Below are positions 9,933-20,441 of a stretch of 64,000 bases of DNA, one piece after another (within the stretch, counting starts at the first letter, position 1; each line of letters starts with the position of its first letter). The DNA comes from Rhizobium sp. BK418 (GTDB taxonomy: Bacteria; Pseudomonadota; Alphaproteobacteria; Rhizobiales; Rhizobiaceae), in contig NZ_SLZK01000002.1 in NCBI RefSeq assembly GCF_004341105.1, positions 738,310 to 802,309 on the forward strand, given 5' to 3'. The notes below the pieces were generated by a model. It saw only the letters and a program-made list of their open reading frames with translations, had not been told where the DNA came from and searched no databases. A program made the position numbers and the translations under genes.

Positions 9933-12824
9933 ATGCAGACGAAATCAGAGGCGCGCCACGAGCAAGCGGCCCGGCCCGGGCAGGAAGCCGCCCGGCCAAT
10001 GGTGACGCACGACATCGATTTCTCGGAGATCTTCGATGTAGAACTGCTGCAGGGACAGTGCGACGCCATTGCCGAAGCCAACCGCAATCGTCCCGACGTA
10101 CTGCGCAGCGATCTTCTTGCCGTTTTGAAGAAGGCGAGCATCGATGGGCGGCGGAAGGCACGTGAACTGCTGGATGCCGAGGGTAGCGGGCTTGATTGCG
10201 CGCACCGCATTTCCTGGCTGCAGGACCAGATCATCACCATTCTCTATAAGTTTGCCACTGCGCACATCTTTCCGAAGCAGAAGGATAAGTTTGCCGTCAC
10301 GGCGGTCGGCGGTTATGGGCGCGACACCTTGGCGCCGGGCTCCGATATCGACCTGCTCTTCCTCTTCCTGCCAAAGCCGGCAGAAGAGACGCACAAGGCC
10401 GTCGAATTCATGCTCTACATACTGTGGGACATGGGCTTCAAGGTCGGGCACGCAACCCGCACCGTCGAGGAGTGCATTGCGCTTTCCAAGTCCGATATGA
10501 CGATCCGCACTGCCATATTAGAGATGCGCTACATTTGCGGGCTAAAGTCACTGGGGACGGAGCTGGAAGCTCGTTTCGACAAGGAAATCGTTACCGGGAC
10601 CGGGCCGGAATTCATCGCCGCCAAACTTGCCGAACGTGATGAACGCCACCGCAAGGCCGGTGACACGCGCTATCTCGTCGAGCCGAATGTCAAGGAAGGC
10701 AAAGGCGGCCTTCGCGACCTGAATACGCTCTTCTGGATTTCGAAATATTATTATCACGTCCGCGATCCAGCCGATCTGGTGCTGCTCGGGGTTCTGTCGA
10801 AGCAGGAATACCGGCTTCTCGAAAAGGCGGACGACTTTCTCTGGGCCGTGCGCTGCCATATGCACTTCCTGACCGGAAAAGCCGAGGAACGTCTTTCCTT
10901 CGATATCCAGCGCGAAATTGCCGAGGCGCTCGGTTATCATTCCCGCCCCGGCCTTTCGGCCGTCGAGCGCTTCATGAAGCACTATTTCCTGGTTGCCAAA
11001 GACGTGGGCGACCTGACGCGGATCCTCTGCGCCGCACTTGAAGACCAGCAGGCAAAGTCGATTCCCGGCCTTACGGGCGTGATCAGCCGCTTTACACACC
11101 GCAGTCGCAAGATCCCAGGCAGCGTCGAATTCGTGGAAGATCGCGGCCGTATCGCGCTTGCCAATCCCGATGTCTTCAAGCGCGATCCGATCAGCATCAT
11201 CCGCTTGTTCCATGTGGCCGATATCAATGGCTTGGAATTTCACCCGGATGCGCTGAAGCGTGTCACGCGTTCGCTCGCTCTCATCAACAACGACCTCCGT
11301 GACAATGACGAGGCCAACCGGCTTTTCCTGTCGATCCTGACGTCCAAGCGCGATCCGGCATTGATCCTGCGGCGCATGAACGAGGCCGGCGTGCTTGGCC
11401 GTTTCATTCCCGAATTTGGCAAGATTGTCGCGATGATGCAGTTCAACATGTATCATCACTATACTGTCGACGAGCATCTGATCCGCGCCATCGACGTTCT
11501 CTCGGAAATCGACAAGGGCAAAGCTGAAGAACTGCATCCGCTGTCCAACAAGCTGATGCCACATATCGAGGACCGCGAAGCCCTTTATATCGCGGTTCTG
11601 CTGCATGACATCGCCAAAGGCCGGCAGGAAGACCATTCGGTCGCCGGCGCGCGCGTTGCCCGCAAGCTCTGCGCGCGCTTCGGCCTATCACAGAAGCAGA
11701 CCGAGACCGTCGTCTGGTTGGTCGAGGAACACCTGACGATGTCGATGGTCGCCCAGACCCGCGACTTGACCGACCGCAAGACGATTACCGATTTTGCCGA
11801 CCGTGTTCAATCGCTGGACCGGCTGAAGATGCTGCTGATCCTGACGATCTGTGACATTCGCGCTGTCGGACCGGGCGTCTGGAACGGCTGGAAGGGCCAG
11901 TTGCTGCGCACACTCTATTACGAGACGGAACTACTGCTCGCCGGCGGCTTTTCAGAAGTATCCCGCAAGGAACGCGCCCAGGCTGCCGCCGAGGCGCTTT
12001 ATGGGGCGCTGTCCGACTGGCCCCAGAAAGATCGCCGAACCTACACGAAGCTGCATTACCAGCCTTATTTGCTTTCCGTGCCGCTGGAAGATCAGATCCG
12101 CCATGCGCATTTCATCCGGCAGGCGGATAAGGCTGGACAAGCCCTGGCAACCTCCGTGCGCACCGACAGCTTCCATGCCATTACCGAAATCACCGTTCTT
12201 TCGCCCGACCATCCCCGCCTGCTCGCCGTCATTGCCGGCGCGTGCGCGGCGGCCGGCGCCAATATCGTCAACGCGCAGATCTTCACGACGTCGGATGGCC
12301 GGGCGCTCGATACGATCCATGTCAGCCGCGAATTTCCGAACGATGAGGACGAACTTCGTCGCGCAGCCACGATCGGCAGGATGATCGAGGACGTGCTTTC
12401 CGGCCGCAAACGCCTGCCCGAGGTGATCGCGACCCGCGCGAAGAACCGCAAGAAGAGCAAGGCTTTCATCATCCCGCCATCGGTCACCATCACCAACAGC
12501 CTGTCGAACAAGTTCACGGTTATCGAGGTGGAGTGCCTCGACAGGCCGGGCCTGCTGTCAGAAATGACCGCGGTGCTCTCCGATCTGTCGCTCGACATTC
12601 AATCTGCCCGCATTACCACGTTCGGTGAAAAGGTCATCGATACCTTCTATGTCACCGATCTCGTCGGCCAGAAGATTTCGGGCGACAGCAAGCGGGCCAA
12701 TATCACTGCCCGCATGAAAGCGGTCATGGCCGAAGAGCAGGACGAACTGCGCGAGCGCATGCCATCCGGCATCATCGCGCCTGCCGCTACCGCGGCCGAA
12801 AAGAAAGCCGGTTCCTCAGTATGA
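9933..12824 (+). CDS. glnD: PII uridylyltransferase / uridylyl-removing enzyme
   Basis: The glutamine sensor of the nitrogen cascade: it uridylylates PII (GlnB/GlnK) when glutamine is low and deuridylylates it when glutamine is high. The 963-residue protein shows a nucleotidyltransferase motif [17 protein letters not shown] near residues 126-142, an HD hydrolase domain with [12 protein letters not shown] near residues 550-560, and two C-terminal ACT domains (one starting [17 protein letters not shown], the other [19 protein letters not shown]). The ATG at 9933 is preceded by AAAGAGG at 9-nt spacing. Its stop overlaps the murJ start; glnD-mviN(murJ) is a described essential operon in S. meliloti. 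The first ~30 residues are poorly conserved. Confidence 0.97.
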   Translation: MQTKSEARHEQAARPGQEAARPMVTHDIDFSEIFDVELLQGQCDAIAEANRNRPDVLRSDLLAVLKKASIDGRRKARELLDAEGSGLDCAHRISWLQDQIITILYKFATAHIFPKQKDKFAVTAVGGYGRDTLAPGSDIDLLFLFLPKPAEETHKAVEFMLYILWDMGFKVGHATRTVEECIALSKSDMTIRTAILEMRYICGLKSLGTELEARFDKEIVTGTGPEFIAAKLAERDERHRKAGDTRYLVEPNVKEGKGGLRDLNTLFWISKYYYHVRDPADLVLLGVLSKQEYRLLEKADDFLWAVRCHMHFLTGKAEERLSFDIQREIAEALGYHSRPGLSAVERFMKHYFLVAKDVGDLTRILCAALEDQQAKSIPGLTGVISRFTHRSRKIPGSVEFVEDRGRIALANPDVFKRDPISIIRLFHVADINGLEFHPDALKRVTRSLALINNDLRDNDEANRLFLSILTSKRDPALILRRMNEAGVLGRFIPEFGKIVAMMQFNMYHHYTVDEHLIRAIDVLSEIDKGKAEELHPLSNKLMPHIEDREALYIAVLLHDIAKGRQEDHSVAGARVARKLCARFGLSQKQTETVVWLVEEHLTMSMVAQTRDLTDRKTITDFADRVQSLDRLKMLLILTICDIRAVGPGVWNGWKGQLLRTLYYETELLLAGGFSEVSRKERAQAAAEALYGALSDWPQKDRRTYTKLHYQPYLLSVPLEDQIRHAHFIRQADKAGQALATSVRTDSFHAITEITVLSPDHPRLLAVIAGACAAAGANIVNAQIFTTSDGRALDTIHVSREFPNDEDELRRAATIGRMIEDVLSGRKRLPEVIATRAKNRKKSKAFIIPPSVTITNSLSNKFTVIEVECLDRPGLLSEMTAVLSDLSLDIQSARITTFGEKVIDTFYVTDLVGQKISGDSKRANITARMKAVMAEEQDELRERMPSGIIAPAATAAEKKAGSSV

Positions 12825-14401
12825 GTCTCGTCAAGAAATTCGCCACCGTCGGCGGCGCTACCCTCGGCAGTCGTATCTTCGGTTTTGCCCGCGAAACGCT
12901 GATGGCTGCAGCACTCGGCACCGGGCCGATGGCCGACGTCTTCTATGCCGCCTTCCGCTTTCCGAACCTCTTCCGCCGGCTCTTTGCCGAGGGCGCTTTC
13001 AACGCTGCCTTCGTACCGCTCTTCGCCAAGGAGATCGAGGAGAACGGCACCGACGGCGCCAAGCGCTTCTCAGAAGAAGTGTTCGGCGTTCTCTTCTCGG
13101 TTCTGCTGCTCATCACCATTGTGATGGAACTCTGCATGCCATTGCTGGTGCGCTTCGTCATTGCGCCAGGCTTTGCCGATGATCCCGAGAAATTCGGCAT
13201 CACCATTCGCATGGCGGCGGTGATGTTCCCCTACCTCATGTGCATGTCGCTGACGGCGATGATGAGCGGTATGCTGAATTCGCTGCATCATTTCTTTGCC
13301 GCGGCCGTCGCACCCGTCTTCCTCAACGTGGTGATGATCGCTGCGCTGTTCTATGCGCTTTATACGGGCGCCGAACCGCTGGCGACGGCTTGGTATCTCT
13401 CCTGGGGCGTTCTTGTTGCCGGCATCCTGCAGCTTGCCGTCGTTTACGTCGGCGTTCTGCATGCCGGCATGAGCATCGGCTTCCGCTTTCCGAAGATGAC
13501 ATCGAACGTCAAGAGGCTGCTGATCCTTGCCGTTCCGGCCGCCGTCACCGGTGGCATCACGCAGATCAACCAGCTCATCGGCCAGGCGATCGCCTCCTCC
13601 CGGGAGGGCGCTATCGCCGCCCTGCAATACGCCGACCGCATCTACCAGCTGCCCCTCGGTGTCGTTGGAGTCGCCGTAGGCGTCGTGCTGCTGCCGGAAC
13701 TTGCGCGCGCGCTGAAGGGCGGCGCGTTGCGCGAGGCAGCTTATCTGCAGAATCGATCGATCGAATTCGTGCTGTTCCTGACGATCCCTGCCGCCTTCGC
13801 ACTCTGGATCCTCTCCGATGAGATCATTCGCGTACTTTATGAACGCGGCGCCTTCCACCAGGAAAACACCCTCATCGTCGGCTCGATCCTGGCGATCTAC
13901 GGCATCGGTCTGCCGGCCTTTGTGCTGATCAAGGCGCTGCAGCCGGGCTTTTACGCCCGCGAGGATACCAGGACGCCGATGCGCTTTTCGGCAATCGCGG
14001 TTGCCACCAACTGCGCCACGGCGCTGACGCTGTTTCCTTATATGGGTGCTCCGGGCATCGCCGTCGCTGAAGCAACGGCCGGTTGGATCAGCACCGTGCT
14101 GCTCTTCACCACGCTTCTGCGCCGGGGCCATCTGACATGGGAATGGGCGCTAGCCAAACGCGCCGCTCTGCTAATCGTCGCTTCCGCCATCATGGGTGCC
14201 GTCATCATCTATCTCAAGCAGCATTGGGCATCCTTGCTTGCCTCGGGCACGCCACTATTGACCAAGGTTGGCACGCTTGGCCTTCTGATTGCGATTTCGA
14301 TGGTCGTCTATTTCGCAACCGCTTTCCTGATCGGCGGAGCAGATCTCGGCATGATCCGGCGCAATCTCAACCGCAAACCGGCGCCGGCGAAGGACGTCTG
14401 A
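12821..14401 (+). CDS. murJ: Lipid II flippase MurJ (MviN)
   Basis: Moves the peptidoglycan precursor lipid II across the inner membrane. The 526-residue product is highly hydrophobic with about 14 predicted membrane helices, typical for the MOP-superfamily MurJ group. N-terminal signatures include [15 protein letters not shown] and [16 protein letters not shown], with the family's conserved Arg residues; a further signature is [12 protein letters not shown]. The ATG lies 4 nt inside the glnD stop (ATGA overlap), so translation is probably coupled. This joins a nitrogen sensor and a cell-wall gene in one transcript. Confidence 0.96.
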   Translation: MSLVKKFATVGGATLGSRIFGFARETLMAAALGTGPMADVFYAAFRFPNLFRRLFAEGAFNAAFVPLFAKEIEENGTDGAKRFSEEVFGVLFSVLLLITIVMELCMPLLVRFVIAPGFADDPEKFGITIRMAAVMFPYLMCMSLTAMMSGMLNSLHHFFAAAVAPVFLNVVMIAALFYALYTGAEPLATAWYLSWGVLVAGILQLAVVYVGVLHAGMSIGFRFPKMTSNVKRLLILAVPAAVTGGITQINQLIGQAIASSREGAIAALQYADRIYQLPLGVVGVAVGVVLLPELARALKGGALREAAYLQNRSIEFVLFLTIPAAFALWILSDEIIRVLYERGAFHQENTLIVGSILAIYGIGLPAFVLIKALQPGFYAREDTRTPMRFSAIAVATNCATALTLFPYMGAPGIAVAEATAGWISTVLLFTTLLRRGHLTWEWALAKRAALLIVASAIMGAVIIYLKQHWASLLASGTPLLTKVGTLGLLIAISMVVYFATAFLIGGADLGMIRRNLNRKPAPAKDV

Positions 14402-14443
14402 GTCCTTTCACGCAATTCCGGACGCCAAGCGGCTGCACAGTTT

Positions 14444-14872
14444 TTAGCAATCCACCCATCGCCTCTGCGGCCCGACATCGACGTGAACTATGCCGTTGCA
14501 ATAGGTGCCAATCCCGCCAATTCCGGGCGCGGTTTTGGCTGCGGCGATAATGGTGCGCTCCGAAACGCCGGGAATCCGGATATCCGCCGCCAGGCATTTT
14601 CCATGCAATGAGCCATGGCGGCTTGGATGCGGCCGAAAGCCTGAGGTGATCATCGGGCGCCGTCCGGTCTTTGCCGCAATATGCGACAGGACCGCCCGCA
14701 ATCGCGCCGGGAAGCAGCCGGCACGAACACTGACGGTCTGAACCGTGTAGGCAAGACGCATCTCATGTTTCGGGAGACTGTTGGTCTGTCGTCGGCCATC
14801 TTGACCGACGGCTGTGGTTGCTGATTGTAGGGCAAAGAGGCCCGCCAAAGCGAGCAAACTGGCGTTCTGCAT
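14444..14872 (-). CDS. Secreted M15-like (DUF882/YcbK-type) peptidase, probable peptidoglycan enzyme
   Basis: A 142-residue product beginning with a signal peptide-like stretch (MQNASLLALAGLFALQSATT). The mature part carries the zinc-ligand pattern of the peptidase M15_3 group: His and Asp in SLHGKCLAADIRI and the final His-x-Asp in IVHVDVG, plus SGFRP before them. Such enzymes cut peptide bonds in peptidoglycan stem peptides; this one would act in the periplasm. It is convergent with murJ, 42 nt away. Family members usually have 150-190 residues, so this is compact but appears intact. The exact substrate is not shown. Confidence 0.78.
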   Translation of the reverse strand: MQNASLLALAGLFALQSATTAVGQDGRRQTNSLPKHEMRLAYTVQTVSVRAGCFPARLRAVLSHIAAKTGRRPMITSGFRPHPSRHGSLHGKCLAADIRIPGVSERTIIAAAKTAPGIGGIGTYCNGIVHVDVGPQRRWVDC

Positions 14873-15059
14873 GGTCCCTCCGATTGGCTCCCCCGACGGC
14901 TCAAGCGGCCGTCACGCCAGTCGAAGGATTCTCTGTTCAAAGAAAGCTTTTTTGTGGAATTTTATACTCAATTTTAGCTAAGTGTTGTGATCAATTTGAC
15001 GTAAAATCAGCCATTTGTCTGCTCATAAACGGAAAAACTTACTAATCCCAGGAGATCAC

Positions 15060-15455
15060 ATGCCCCAATCCCTGTTCCTCGTCACCCTCGTCGTTGATGA
15101 CTATGACCGCGCCAAAGCCTTCTATTGTGAGGCTCTCGGCTTCGAATGCCTTCAAGATGAATTGCAGCCGGAAGGCAAGCGCTGGGTCGTTGTCAAACCG
15201 AAGGACGGGGACGGGGCGGCCTTTCTGTTGGCACAAGCGGCAAACGAGGCGCAGCGGGCCGCCATTGGCAACCAGACCGGCGGACGCGTCGCCTTCTTCC
15301 TGAAGACCGACAATTTCGCACGCGACCACGCCGCGATTCTTGCCGCCGGCATTCGCTTTCAGGAAGAGCCGCGACACGAGGTTTACGGTACGGTTGCGGT
15401 CTTTGCGGATCCTTACGGCAACACCTTCGACCTGATCGAACATGCCGCGGGCTGA
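15060..15455 (+). CDS. VOC/glyoxalase-fold protein
   Basis: A 131-residue single vicinal-oxygen-chelate domain beginning MPQSLFLVTLVVDDYDRAKA and ending in the family pattern FADPYGNTFDLIEH. ATG 15060 is chosen because AGGAG lies 5 nt upstream; the longer open frame from 15015 has no such site. The N-terminal metal-ligand position is not a clear His, so glyoxalase I activity should not be assumed; bleomycin-resistance-like or dioxygenase-like roles are equally possible. It lies alone between a divergent peptidase gene and trpS. Confidence 0.8.
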   Translation: MPQSLFLVTLVVDDYDRAKAFYCEALGFECLQDELQPEGKRWVVVKPKDGDGAAFLLAQAANEAQRAAIGNQTGGRVAFFLKTDNFARDHAAILAAGIRFQEEPRHEVYGTVAVFADPYGNTFDLIEHAAG

Positions 15456-15555
15456 ACCCCTTGATTGCAATCCTGAGCACGTGCATAAGCGCCCGCGTTA
15501 GCAACATGGGCCTTTGGCCCTGGGGCCCTCCACCAGCCTAATCGAGGACAACTTC

Positions 15556-16620
15556 ATGGGTGAATTCAAGAAGCTCGTATTCTCCGGCGTTCAGCCGACG
15601 GGCAACCTGCATCTCGGCAACTATCTCGGCGCGATCCGTCGCTTCGTGCAGCTCCAGGACGGCAACGACTGCATCTATTGCGTTGTCGACCTGCATGCGC
15701 TGACCGCACAGCTCGTCCACGAGGACATGCTGTCGCAGACGCGCTCGATCGCAGCCGCTTTCATCGCTTCCGGCATCGACGCCGAAAAGCACATCGTTTT
15801 CAATCAATCCGCTGTACCGCAGCACGCCGAGCTCGCCTGGATCTTCAACTGTGTCGCCCGCATCGGCTGGATGAACCGCATGACGCAGTTCAAAGACAAG
15901 GCGGGCAAGGACCGCGAGCAGGCCTCACTCGGTCTCTACGCCTATCCGAGCCTGATGGCCGCCGACATTCTCGTCTACCGCGCCACGCATGTGCCCGTCG
16001 GCGAGGACCAGAAGCAGCACCTCGAGCTGACGCGCGACATCGCGATGAAGTTCAATCTCGATTACGCTTCGCACATCCGCAAGACGAATTACGGGATCGA
16101 CATCACCGTCGGCGATGAGCCGGTACATGCCTATTTCCCGATGGTCGAACCATTGATCGGCGGACCGGCGCCACGCGTCATGTCGTTGCGCGACGGCACA
16201 AAGAAGATGTCAAAGTCCGATCCGTCGGACCTTTCGCGCATCAACCTGATGGACGACGAGGACGCGATCTCCAAGAAGATCCGCAAGGCCAAGACCGATC
16301 CGGATGGCTTGCCGAGCGAAGCCGCCGGCCTCGAAAGCCGGCCGGAAGCCGAAAACCTCGTCTCGATCTATGCGGCACTTGCCGACAAGACGAAGGATCA
16401 GGTGCTCTCGGAATTCGGCGGCCAGCAGTTCTCCGTGTTCAAACCGGCGCTGATCGATCTCGCCATCCAGGTTCTGTCGCCGATAACTGCTGAGATGCGT
16501 CGCCTGATGAACGATACGAGCCATATCGACGCGATCCTGCGAAATGGCAACGAGCGGGCAAGGGCGCGCGCCGACGTGACGATGCGCGAACTTCGCGAGA
16601 TCATCGGCTTCCTCTATTAA
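15556..16620 (+). CDS. trpS: Tryptophanyl-tRNA synthetase
   Basis: Class I aminoacyl-tRNA synthetase charging tRNA-Trp. The 354-residue length is normal. The HIGH-type motif appears as [11 protein letters not shown] and the KMSKS motif as [16 protein letters not shown] opens the fold. ATG 15556 is chosen because GAGGA lies 7 nt upstream and the protein then begins [11 protein letters not shown], like homologues; an in-frame ATG at 15514 would add 14 unconserved residues. A GC-rich hairpin follows at 16637-16659. Confidence 0.96.
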   Translation: MGEFKKLVFSGVQPTGNLHLGNYLGAIRRFVQLQDGNDCIYCVVDLHALTAQLVHEDMLSQTRSIAAAFIASGIDAEKHIVFNQSAVPQHAELAWIFNCVARIGWMNRMTQFKDKAGKDREQASLGLYAYPSLMAADILVYRATHVPVGEDQKQHLELTRDIAMKFNLDYASHIRKTNYGIDITVGDEPVHAYFPMVEPLIGGPAPRVMSLRDGTKKMSKSDPSDLSRINLMDDEDAISKKIRKAKTDPDGLPSEAAGLESRPEAENLVSIYAALADKTKDQVLSEFGGQQFSVFKPALIDLAIQVLSPITAEMRRLMNDTSHIDAILRNGNERARARADVTMRELREIIGFLY

Positions 16621-16636
16621 TCCCATCGACATGCAG

Positions 16637-16659
16637 AGCCCCCGTGCAAAACGGGGGCT
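16637..16659 (+). terminator. Candidate terminator after trpS
   Basis: A 9-bp perfect stem, AGCCCCCGT pairing with ACGGGGGCT, with a 5-nt loop, begins 17 nt after the trpS stop. The following tract is only weakly T-rich (TGCAAATTCT), so efficiency is uncertain. Confidence 0.5.
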
Positions 16660-16695
16660 TGCAAATTCTCCGCAGCAGGTGTCAGAGTCCGCGCC

Positions 16696-17187
16696 ATGGT
16701 ATCGAAGCGACTCTCACGGCTCGAAGGTCATCGCCGCAAATTCATGGCGGTGATCGATGCTACACCAGAATGCCAACGTGCCGTCCACTATGCCGGGCGG
16801 CGCGCCAAAAATTCCAATGGCGGTCTCGTTCTGCTCTACGTGATCCCTGCCGGCGATTTCCAGCAGTGGCTCGGCGTCGAGGAGATCATGCGGGCCGAAG
16901 CCCGCGAAGAGGCGGAAGCTACCGTCGCCAAGGCCGCTCAGATCGTGCGCGAAACGATCGGCATCGAGCCCGAGATCGTCATTCGCGAAGGCAATTCGGC
17001 CGAGCAGATCAATGCCGTCATCGAGGAAGACAGGGACGTCGCGATCCTCGTGCTTGCAGCAAGCTCTGCGAAGGAAGGACCGGGACCGCTGGTTTCCTCC
17101 GTTGCCGGACGCGGCGCGGCTTTCCCCATTCCGGTCACCGTGCTTCCAGACACACTGACCAACGAGGAAATAGACGCCCTTTGTTAG
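16696..17187 (+). CDS. Universal stress protein (UspA family)
   Basis: A 163-residue single Usp domain: it starts with the beta-strand pattern KFMAVIDATPECQRAV, followed by GLVLLYVIP and, near the C-terminus, DVAILVLAASSA. The usual ATP-binding pattern G-2x-G-9x-G-S/T is only loosely kept (AKEGPGPLVSSVAGRGAAFP), so nucleotide binding is uncertain. Usp proteins are cytoplasmic stress-survival factors with varied roles. It lies between trpS and the Nfu gene on the same strand, with its own likely promoter in the gap after the trpS hairpin. Confidence 0.8.
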   Translation: MVSKRLSRLEGHRRKFMAVIDATPECQRAVHYAGRRAKNSNGGLVLLYVIPAGDFQQWLGVEEIMRAEAREEAEATVAKAAQIVRETIGIEPEIVIREGNSAEQINAVIEEDRDVAILVLAASSAKEGPGPLVSSVAGRGAAFPIPVTVLPDTLTNEEIDALC

Positions 17188-17294
17188 GTCATTTCTTGAG
17201 TATCAGTCTCTTGAATCGGCTGGAGAATGGGCTTATTTTCTTTTGAAGAATTCTAAAGACGGCAAAGGCTGAAGCCCGCCGCATGGAGAGCGAG

Positions 17295-17861
17295 ATGTTC
17301 ATTCAGACCGAAGCCACGCCGAACCCCGCCACGCAGAAGTTCCTTCCCGGCAAGGTCGTGATGGAAAACGGCACGGCCGAATTCCGCAATGCCGACGAGG
17401 CCCAGGCTTCGCCACTCGCTGCCCGCCTTTTCGAAATTCCCGGCGTCACCGGCGTCTATTTCGGATACGATTTCATCTCCGTCTCCAAGGACAATGCCGA
17501 GTGGCAGCATCTGAAGCCGGCCATTCTTGGCTCGATCATGGAGCATTTCATGTCCGGCAAGCCGGTCATGGGCGACGCCTCGATCCTCTCCGAAGATGTC
17601 GATGCCGGGGACGAATTTTTCGATGAAGGCGACGAGTCGATCGTGCTGACCATCAAGGAACTGCTGGAGACCCGGGTGCGTCCGGCCGTTGCCCAGGATG
17701 GCGGCGATATCACCTTCCGCGGCTTCAAGGACGGGAAGGTCTATCTGAACATGAAGGGATCCTGCTCCGGTTGCCCGTCCTCGACGGCAACACTGAAGCA
17801 CGGCGTTCAGAATCTGCTGCGCCATTTCGTTCCGGAAGTGCAGGAAGTGATTGCCGCTTAA
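17295..17861 (+). CDS. Nfu-type Fe-S cluster carrier protein
   Basis: Receives and transfers Fe-S clusters to client apoproteins. The ~188-residue protein has an Nfu N-terminal domain (MFIQTEATPNPATQKF) and a C-terminal NifU-like domain near residues 110-185 with the cluster-binding CxxC in MKGSCSGCPSSTATL. This two-domain layout is the usual alphaproteobacterial and mitochondrial NFU1 form. ATG 17295 has GGAG 6 nt upstream; an ATG at 17283 lies before that site and is less likely. MiaB, an Fe-S enzyme of the type Nfu proteins supply, is encoded 2.6 kb downstream. Confidence 0.92.
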   Translation: MFIQTEATPNPATQKFLPGKVVMENGTAEFRNADEAQASPLAARLFEIPGVTGVYFGYDFISVSKDNAEWQHLKPAILGSIMEHFMSGKPVMGDASILSEDVDAGDEFFDEGDESIVLTIKELLETRVRPAVAQDGGDITFRGFKDGKVYLNMKGSCSGCPSSTATLKHGVQNLLRHFVPEVQEVIAA

Positions 17862-17948
17862 AAATCTGAAGTTCGTCGGGCGTTCATCTGCGGTTCGGCC
17901 CGACGGATTTATGGATAGGCAACAATAGTTTATTCGGAAATTGATGGC

Positions 17949-18608
17949 ATGATCGTTCTGGCGCTCGACACGGCAGGTGTGGATTGCGCTGCCGCTGTTT
18001 ACGATAGCGGCAGGAATACGATGCTGGGGGAGGCATCGGACATGATCGGCAAGGGACATGCTGAACATCTGATGGGTGTCATCGACCGCGCGCTGGAACA
18101 GGCGGGCGTCGCGCTATCGGATATCGACCGCCTTGCCGTCACCATCGGTCCCGGCTCTTTTACCGGTATCCGCGTCGGCGTTGCGGCAGCCCGTGGATTT
18201 GCGCTTTCCCTCAATATTCCCGCTGTCGGTATCACCACGCTAGAAGTCATGGCGGCGGCTCAGCGCGCAAAATTGCCCGGCCGCGCCGTTCTGGCAGCGA
18301 TGGATGCCAAGCGGGATGAAATCTATCTACAGTCTTTTGCAGCTGATGGCGCGCCGCTCGATGAGGCCCGCGCGGTGAGTGTTGCGGAGGCCCAGGCCTT
18401 TGCATCTGACTTCGACGGCGAGATAACCGGTTCGGCGACGCCGCTCCTGAAGCCGGATGCAGCGGGCGACTACGCCAACTCCTTCCCGATCTCCATCGTA
18501 GCGCGTCTCGGCGCTGCCGCGAACCCGAATACCGGAAAGCCGAAGCCCCTTTATCTGCGTGGACCCGATGCCAAACCGCAGGCCGGTTACGCCATTGCAA
18601 GAGTATGA
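17949..18608 (+). CDS. tsaB: tRNA t6A37 biosynthesis protein TsaB
   Basis: Partner and scaffold of TsaD in making N6-threonylcarbamoyl-adenosine at position 37 of ANN-decoding tRNAs. The 219-residue product starts MIVLALDTAG and contains the family signature GPGSFTGIRVGVAAARGFA. The length fits TsaB rather than TsaD (about 340). It overlaps rimI by 4 nt; tsaB-rimI pairing is common in bacteria. Confidence 0.93.
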   Translation: MIVLALDTAGVDCAAAVYDSGRNTMLGEASDMIGKGHAEHLMGVIDRALEQAGVALSDIDRLAVTIGPGSFTGIRVGVAAARGFALSLNIPAVGITTLEVMAAAQRAKLPGRAVLAAMDAKRDEIYLQSFAADGAPLDEARAVSVAEAQAFASDFDGEITGSATPLLKPDAAGDYANSFPISIVARLGAAANPNTGKPKPLYLRGPDAKPQAGYAIARV

Positions 18609-19105
18609 CAATGCTAGAAGCCTATCTGACGCTTAAGCCGGAATTCGAAATCGTCGCCATGGAGCCGGAGGATTGCCTCGACGTTTCCGTCCTGCATGGC
18701 GAGCGCTTTGCCCGCCCCTGGGGTGACGGCGAATTCCACAGCCTGCTTACGCAGACCACCGTTTTCGGCTTCGTTGCCCGCCAAACCAATGCCATTCTGA
18801 AAAAGACCTTGCCCGGCTTCATCCTCGCCCGTCAGGTTGCGGGAGAGGCGGAAATCCTCACGATAGCCGTTCAGGCGAAGGTCGCGCGCTCAGGCCTCGG
18901 TTGGCGGCTGATGCAGGCGGCCATGCGCGAAGCGCGCCTGCGCGGCGGCGAGAGCATGTTCCTGGAAGTCGATAACGGCAATACCGCCGCTCTCGGCCTT
19001 TATCGCAAGCTCGGTTTCGAACAGGCGGGCGAACGCAAGGGCTATTATAAGGACGCCAATGGGGCTACTTCTACGGCGCTTGTCATGAAGCGCGTTCTTC
19101 GGTAG
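18605..19105 (+). CDS. rimI: Ribosomal-protein-alanine N-acetyltransferase RimI-like
   Basis: A 166-residue GNAT protein coupled to tsaB by an ATGA overlap. The acetyl-CoA region follows the GNAT pattern (AVQAKVARSGLGWRLMQ), with FLEVDNGNTAALGLYRKLGF before the C-terminal strand. RimI acetylates the N-terminal Ala of ribosomal protein S18, though some relatives act on other N-termini. Assignment rests on this motif set and the tsaB neighbourhood; substrate specificity is inferred. Confidence 0.85.
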   Translation: MTMLEAYLTLKPEFEIVAMEPEDCLDVSVLHGERFARPWGDGEFHSLLTQTTVFGFVARQTNAILKKTLPGFILARQVAGEAEILTIAVQAKVARSGLGWRLMQAAMREARLRGGESMFLEVDNGNTAALGLYRKLGFEQAGERKGYYKDANGATSTALVMKRVLR

Positions 19106-19139
19106 TTCCCTTCTCGACAGGAATAACGAGAAGACAGCC

Positions 19140-19568
19140 ATGACTGAGGTAGCCAAGACCCTCGAGGAGCTTTGCGCTGAACGCGGCATGCGCATGACCG
19201 AGCAGCGCCGGGTGATTGCGCGCATTCTCGAAGATTCCGAAGACCATCCCGATGTCGAAGAGCTCTACCGCCGTTCGGTGAAGGTCGATGCCAAGATTTC
19301 CATTTCGACGGTCTATCGCACCGTCAAGCTGTTCGAAGATGCAGGCATCATCGCCCGGCATGATTTCCGCGACGGCCGTTCTCGCTACGAGACGGTTCCG
19401 GAAGAACATCACGATCACCTGATCGATCTGAAGAGCGGAATGGTCATTGAGTTCCGCTCTCCGGAAATCGAAGCACTGCAGGAGCGGATCGCCCGCGAGC
19501 ATGGCTTCAAACTGGTGGATCACCGCCTGGAACTCTACGGCATCCCGCTGAAAAAAGACGAACTCTGA
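19140..19568 (+). CDS. mur: Fur-family metalloregulator, probably Mur (manganese-responsive)
   Basis: A 142-residue Fur-superfamily repressor with an N-terminal winged helix (MRMTEQRRVIARIL; ISISTVYRTVKLFEDAGII) and a C-terminal metal and dimerization part with EEHHDHLIDLKSG. The classical Fur CxxC structural-zinc pair after HHDHLI is absent: the protein has Asp-Leu-Lys-Ser instead and its only Cys is near residue 12. This matches rhizobial and Brucella 'Fur' proteins shown to answer to Mn2+ and control sitABCD or mntH, which are called Mur. No mntH or sit genes are present here. The symbol is by family and position; a role in iron control is not excluded. Confidence 0.85.
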   Translation: MTEVAKTLEELCAERGMRMTEQRRVIARILEDSEDHPDVEELYRRSVKVDAKISISTVYRTVKLFEDAGIIARHDFRDGRSRYETVPEEHHDHLIDLKSGMVIEFRSPEIEALQERIAREHGFKLVDHRLELYGIPLKKDEL

Positions 19569-19595
19569 TATCATGGCAGTCCGGGAGCGCCGCAT

Positions 19596-20393
19596 TTGAT
19601 CGTCTGGCTGCGCATCGCCTTCGCCTTTTTCGTCATCATTGTCGTCAGCATCCTGCTCATGCCGCTGCAGGTGCTGGCGCTCACTTTTGACTGGAAGCTG
19701 CGACGCACCCTGCCCCGGCGCTGGCATCGCATCGTCTGCTATTGTCTCGGCATCCGCATTCGGGTGCGAGGCAAACTCGAAAGCCGACGACCTCTTATGC
19801 TCTGTTCCAACCATTCCTCCTGGATGGACATCATGGTCATGTCGGCGGTCGCCGATGTCGCCTTCATTGCCAAGATAGAGGTACGCGATTGGCCGATCTT
19901 CGGCACGCTCGCCAAGCTGCAGAAGAGTGTTTTCGTGGTGCGCGAGGAAAAGCGCCGCACCGGCGATCAGGCGAGCGAGATTGCCGCCCGCATGGCGGAC
20001 GGCGAAATCGTCGTGCTGTTTCCAGAGGGGACGACCTCCGACGGCAACCGCCTGCTGGAGGTCAAATCGTCGCTCTTCGGGGCAGCCGCAATGGCCGTAC
20101 CGCATTCCCAGACGGGTGCCGTCATGGTGCAGCCGGTTGCGATTGCCTATACGCAAGTCCACGGCATCGCCATGGGACGTTATCATCGCCCGCTTGCTGC
20201 CTGGCCCGGCGATATCGAGCTTCTACCTCATCTGATCGACATCCTGAAATGTGGCGCGATCGATGCCGAAGTCTCCTTTGGCGAGGCGGTCGAATATGGC
20301 GAGAAGACAAATCGCAAGGCGGTCAGCACCACGATCTCGGCTCGCATCCGAAACCTGTTGAACAGCAGTCTGCGCGGCCGCGATATCGCCTAA
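19596..20393 (+). CDS. olsA: Lyso-ornithine lipid O-acyltransferase (PlsC family)
   Basis: PlsC-type acyltransferase that adds the second, ester-linked fatty acid to lyso-ornithine lipid. The 265-residue product has an N-terminal membrane anchor (about residues 5-27) and acyltransferase motifs NHSSWMD (HX4D) and FPEGTTSDG. The same family makes phosphatidic acid, so sequence alone does not separate OlsA from PlsC. I prefer OlsA because this neighbourhood (fur-type gene, miaB, phoH, ybeY, lnt, metK) is where I recall olsA in S. meliloti, and because olsB is 15 kb away. Start is TTG 19596 with GGGAG at 8-nt spacing. Confidence 0.78.
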   Translation: MIVWLRIAFAFFVIIVVSILLMPLQVLALTFDWKLRRTLPRRWHRIVCYCLGIRIRVRGKLESRRPLMLCSNHSSWMDIMVMSAVADVAFIAKIEVRDWPIFGTLAKLQKSVFVVREEKRRTGDQASEIAARMADGEIVVLFPEGTTSDGNRLLEVKSSLFGAAAMAVPHSQTGAVMVQPVAIAYTQVHGIAMGRYHRPLAAWPGDIELLPHLIDILKCGAIDAEVSFGEAVEYGEKTNRKAVSTTISARIRNLLNSSLRGRDIA

Positions 20394-20441
20394 GGCGACA
20401 TGCCCTTTTCTCGCGCTTCAAAAACCACTAAATAGCGCGCC

